DNA of 64,000 nt from DASUHT01 sp038230835 (lineage in GTDB: Bacteria; Actinomycetota; Thermoleophilia; Gaiellales; JAICJC01), in NCBI GenBank assembly GCA_038230835.1, contig JBBRMM010000001.1:1-64000 (forward strand), in the 5' to 3' direction. Below, in pieces: positions 62,163 through 64,000 of this stretch (position 1 is its first letter; each line of letters starts with the position of its first letter). A program made the position numbers and the translations under genes. The notes under the pieces are model-generated. The model did not search any database. It was not told where the DNA came from and was given only the letters and a program-made list of their open reading frames with translations.

Positions 62163-64000
62163 GTGGAGGGGCTCTCCTATCTGCTGCTCGGCCCACTGGA
62201 GGTGCGCCGCGGGAGCGTGTCCGTCCCGGTCGGTGCGGGCAAGCCGCTCGAGTTGCTGGCGCTGCTGCTCATTGAGCGTAACCACGCGCTGTCGACGGAC
62301 TCGCTGGTCGAACAGCTGTGGGACGGGCGACCACCGGAGACTGCGGTCAAGATCGTGCAGAACGCCGTCTCGACGCTGCGCAGGGCGTTCGGCGACGGAG
62401 CGGACGAGGTGCTGGTGACGCGCGGGCGTGGTTATGAGCTGGTGGTGCCGACAGGCGCGACCGACGTCGATCGCTTTCAGGCGCTGGTGGAGCGAGGGCG
62501 CGCCGACCTGGCCGGCGGCGACGCCGATCAGGCCATGACGACGCTGCGCAAGGCGCTGGCCCTGTGGCGTGGCGAGCCGCTCGCCGACGTCGCCTACCAC
62601 GCCCTCGCACGCGACGAGATAGCGCGCCTCCAGGAGCAGCGGCTGGCGGCGACCGAGGAACGGATTGATGCCGACTTGGCCGCGGGGGGTGGCGCAGGCG
62701 TGGTGGCCGAACTCGAGCAATTGGTGGGCCGCAACCCACTGCGTGAGCGGCTGCGCGGGCAGCTGATGCTGGCGCTCTACCGATCGGGGCGGCAGGCGCG
62801 GGCGCTGGAGGTCTACGCCGAGGGCAGGCGCGAGCTCTCGGAGCAGCTCGGCATCGAGCCAGCCGAGGAGCTGAAGCGGCTCGAGCGGTCGATCCTGGCG
62901 CATGACCACCACCTGGGTGGCTCGCGGCGTCGCCCCGCACCCGCCCCGCGTCACCGGCTGGGCTGGCGGCTGGTCGCGGCCGGCGTCGGCGTGCTGGCGG
63001 CTGCGGCGGTGGTGGCGGGTCTGGTCGTGAGCCGAGGTGGTCGTGGCGTCGTGCCGATCGCCGCAGCGCCGGGAGACACGGTGGCGCTGGTCGATCCGGC
63101 CACTGGTCACGTCATGGCGGAGTACCCGGTTGGTCACACGCCGACACGTCTGGTCACCGCGGCCGGCGTGGCCTGGTCGCTCAACGCCGACGACGGCACC
63201 ATCTCCCGGATTGACTTGCAAAGTGGCAGGGTGCGGACCGTTTCGCCGGGTGCCACTCCGGTTGACCTGACGGTCGGCGGAGGCTGGTTGTGGGTGAGCG
63301 TCCTCACCGTCCACTCATCTGCGGGCAGCGGCCAGGGCACGTTCAGAGCGACCCTGGAACGGCTCGACGAGACCACCCTTGCGGTGAGCGGACGCGTGCG
63401 CCTACCGGGCATCGGGTTTTCCGGCGCCCCGGGTGGCGGCAGGGTACCCCTGGCGTACGCGGGCGGCAAGGTCTGGGTCGGGGAGCCGGCGCTGGTGGCC
63501 GTCGATCCTGTCCGGCTGCACGTCACGAACCGCGCCCGCGGCGTGCTGTCCGTGGGATCGCTGGCCGCAGGGCTGGGATCGGTTTGGGCTGCGGGCGGCG
63601 GATCGGGGGCGACGCTCTACCGGATTGATCCGAGGTCGGCGACAGTCGTCCAACGGGTCGACCTGCCCGCCACCTCGGCCGGGCCGGTCGCCGTCGGCGC
63701 AGGCGCGGTTTGGATGACCGACCCCGGTCCCGGGCGGATCTGGCGGATCGATCCAGGACCGCCGGCGCACACCCGATCGCTGCAGGTCGGCGCCGGCGCC
63801 CTCGGCCTCGCGGCGGTCGGCGACGCCGTGTGGGTGTCCGGCGCTGTTGACGGGACGCTCTCTCGTGTGTCTGCAAACGGCCGGTCCGGTACCAGCCGGA
63901 TCGCGGTGGGCGGAATCCCCGAGGCGGTCGCGGTCGACTCGCGTGGAGTGCTGGTGGCAGTGGCCGGCGGCGATGGCCTGCAAGCGGACTCGACCGACTC
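62163..64000 (+). CDS. BTAD-domain transcriptional regulator, membrane-anchored with beta-propeller (partial, 3' end outside)
   Basis: The frame starts at GTG 62163 and is still open at the window end (612 codons seen). A winged-helix DNA-binding domain comes first (TDSLVEQLWDGRPPETAVKI; VSTLRRAFGDGADEVLVTRG). The bacterial transcriptional activation domain (about 95-250) ends with YAEGRRELSEQLGIEPAEEL. A single membrane helix lies at about 262-287 (LGWRLVAAGVGVLAAAAVVA). The outer part is made of beta-propeller blades with YVTN-like motifs such as VALVDPATGHVMAEYPVG and LYRIDPRSATVVQRVDLP. It is probably a one-component regulator sensing an outside signal. An AfsR-type ATPase domain is absent in the visible part. 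Confidence 0.87.
   Translation, partial: MEGLSYLLLGPLEVRRGSVSVPVGAGKPLELLALLLIERNHALSTDSLVEQLWDGRPPETAVKIVQNAVSTLRRAFGDGADEVLVTRGRGYELVVPTGATDVDRFQALVERGRADLAGGDADQAMTTLRKALALWRGEPLADVAYHALARDEIARLQEQRLAATEERIDADLAAGGGAGVVAELEQLVGRNPLRERLRGQLMLALYRSGRQARALEVYAEGRRELSEQLGIEPAEELKRLERSILAHDHHLGGSRRRPAPAPRHRLGWRLVAAGVGVLAAAAVVAGLVVSRGGRGVVPIAAAPGDTVALVDPATGHVMAEYPVGHTPTRLVTAAGVAWSLNADDGTISRIDLQSGRVRTVSPGATPVDLTVGGGWLWVSVLTVHSSAGSGQGTFRATLERLDETTLAVSGRVRLPGIGFSGAPGGGRVPLAYAGGKVWVGEPALVAVDPVRLHVTNRARGVLSVGSLAAGLGSVWAAGGGSGATLYRIDPRSATVVQRVDLPATSAGPVAVGAGAVWMTDPGPGRIWRIDPGPPAHTRSLQVGAGALGLAAVGDAVWVSGAVDGTLSRVSANGRSGTSRIAVGGIPEAVAVDSRGVLVAVAGGDGLQADSTD

Overview
The window is high-GC DNA with many GTG starts, Shine-Dalgarno sites of the GGAGG type and very tight gene packing, including repeated ATGA and GTGA stop/start overlaps. 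The gene set fits a soil actinobacterium: a DUF6458 protein, a PAC2-family protein, a BTAD regulator, an RsbW-like ATPase, heterotetrameric sarcosine oxidase and CO-dehydrogenase-like genes. Thermoleophilia is my best guess, but that is inference from gene content; there is no rRNA here to settle it.

Left part (1-18 kb). Housekeeping and envelope genes (a partial SRPBCC protein, a class A penicillin-binding protein, a DUF6458 membrane protein, an HtrA protease, a lipoprotein phosphoesterase, an RsbW-like ATPase) are broken up by an IS481-type transposase gene at 3.3-4.4 kb. From about 8.2 to 12.4 kb lies a decayed accessory zone. It holds small overlapping phage-like ORFs, several of them frameshifted, an M28 peptidase remnant and an IS transposase with a broken N-terminus. 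A 3.7 kb segment with one large cyclase/AAA/TPR signalling gene follows, bracketed by two direct copies of the 3' part of a tRNA-Thr(GGT) gene. Just beyond it, a molybdenum hydroxylase (CO-dehydrogenase-like) locus is cut: the medium subunit is whole, the small subunit stops in the middle of its second iron-sulphur motif, and no large subunit is present.

Middle (18-34 kb). LysR regulator, CoxG-like protein, MocA-like nucleotidyltransferase, PLP decarboxylase, cation/Ca2+ exchanger, DrrAB-type ABC exporter, large secreted BNR-repeat protein, sulfotransferase, aldehyde dehydrogenase, a damaged cysteine-motif/pentapeptide-repeat gene, PAC2 protein, amidase and small stress-type proteins.

Methyl-group and amine catabolism (34.5-45 kb, and again at 56-59.6 kb). 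A GcvT/DmdA-like methyltransferase and a trimethylamine-dehydrogenase-like flavoprotein face a tightly coupled operon: HD-type diiron oxygenase, soxB, soxD, soxA, soxG, P1 peptidase. An aldo/keto reductase diverges from it. Further right, a non-pyrrolysine MttB-family methyltransferase is coupled to a second trimethylamine-dehydrogenase-like flavoprotein. Together these suggest stepwise demethylation of quaternary or tertiary amines (glycine betaine, dimethylglycine, sarcosine or relatives) with one-carbon units passed to tetrahydrofolate. The exact substrate cannot be read from the sequence.

Surface fibre candidate (45.4-48.5 kb). Two paralogous TasA/CalY-like secreted proteins, a SipW-type Ser/His signal peptidase and a large secreted protein with a duplicated domain form a compact locus.

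Right end (48.5-64 kb). An orphan GAF-PAS histidine kinase, pgi and gnd, a GGDEF-EAL protein, the second methyltransferase locus, an AhpE-like peroxiredoxin, an M42 peptidase, a CAT-anticodon tRNA, a small secreted repeat protein and a membrane-anchored BTAD regulator with a beta-propeller that runs off the window.
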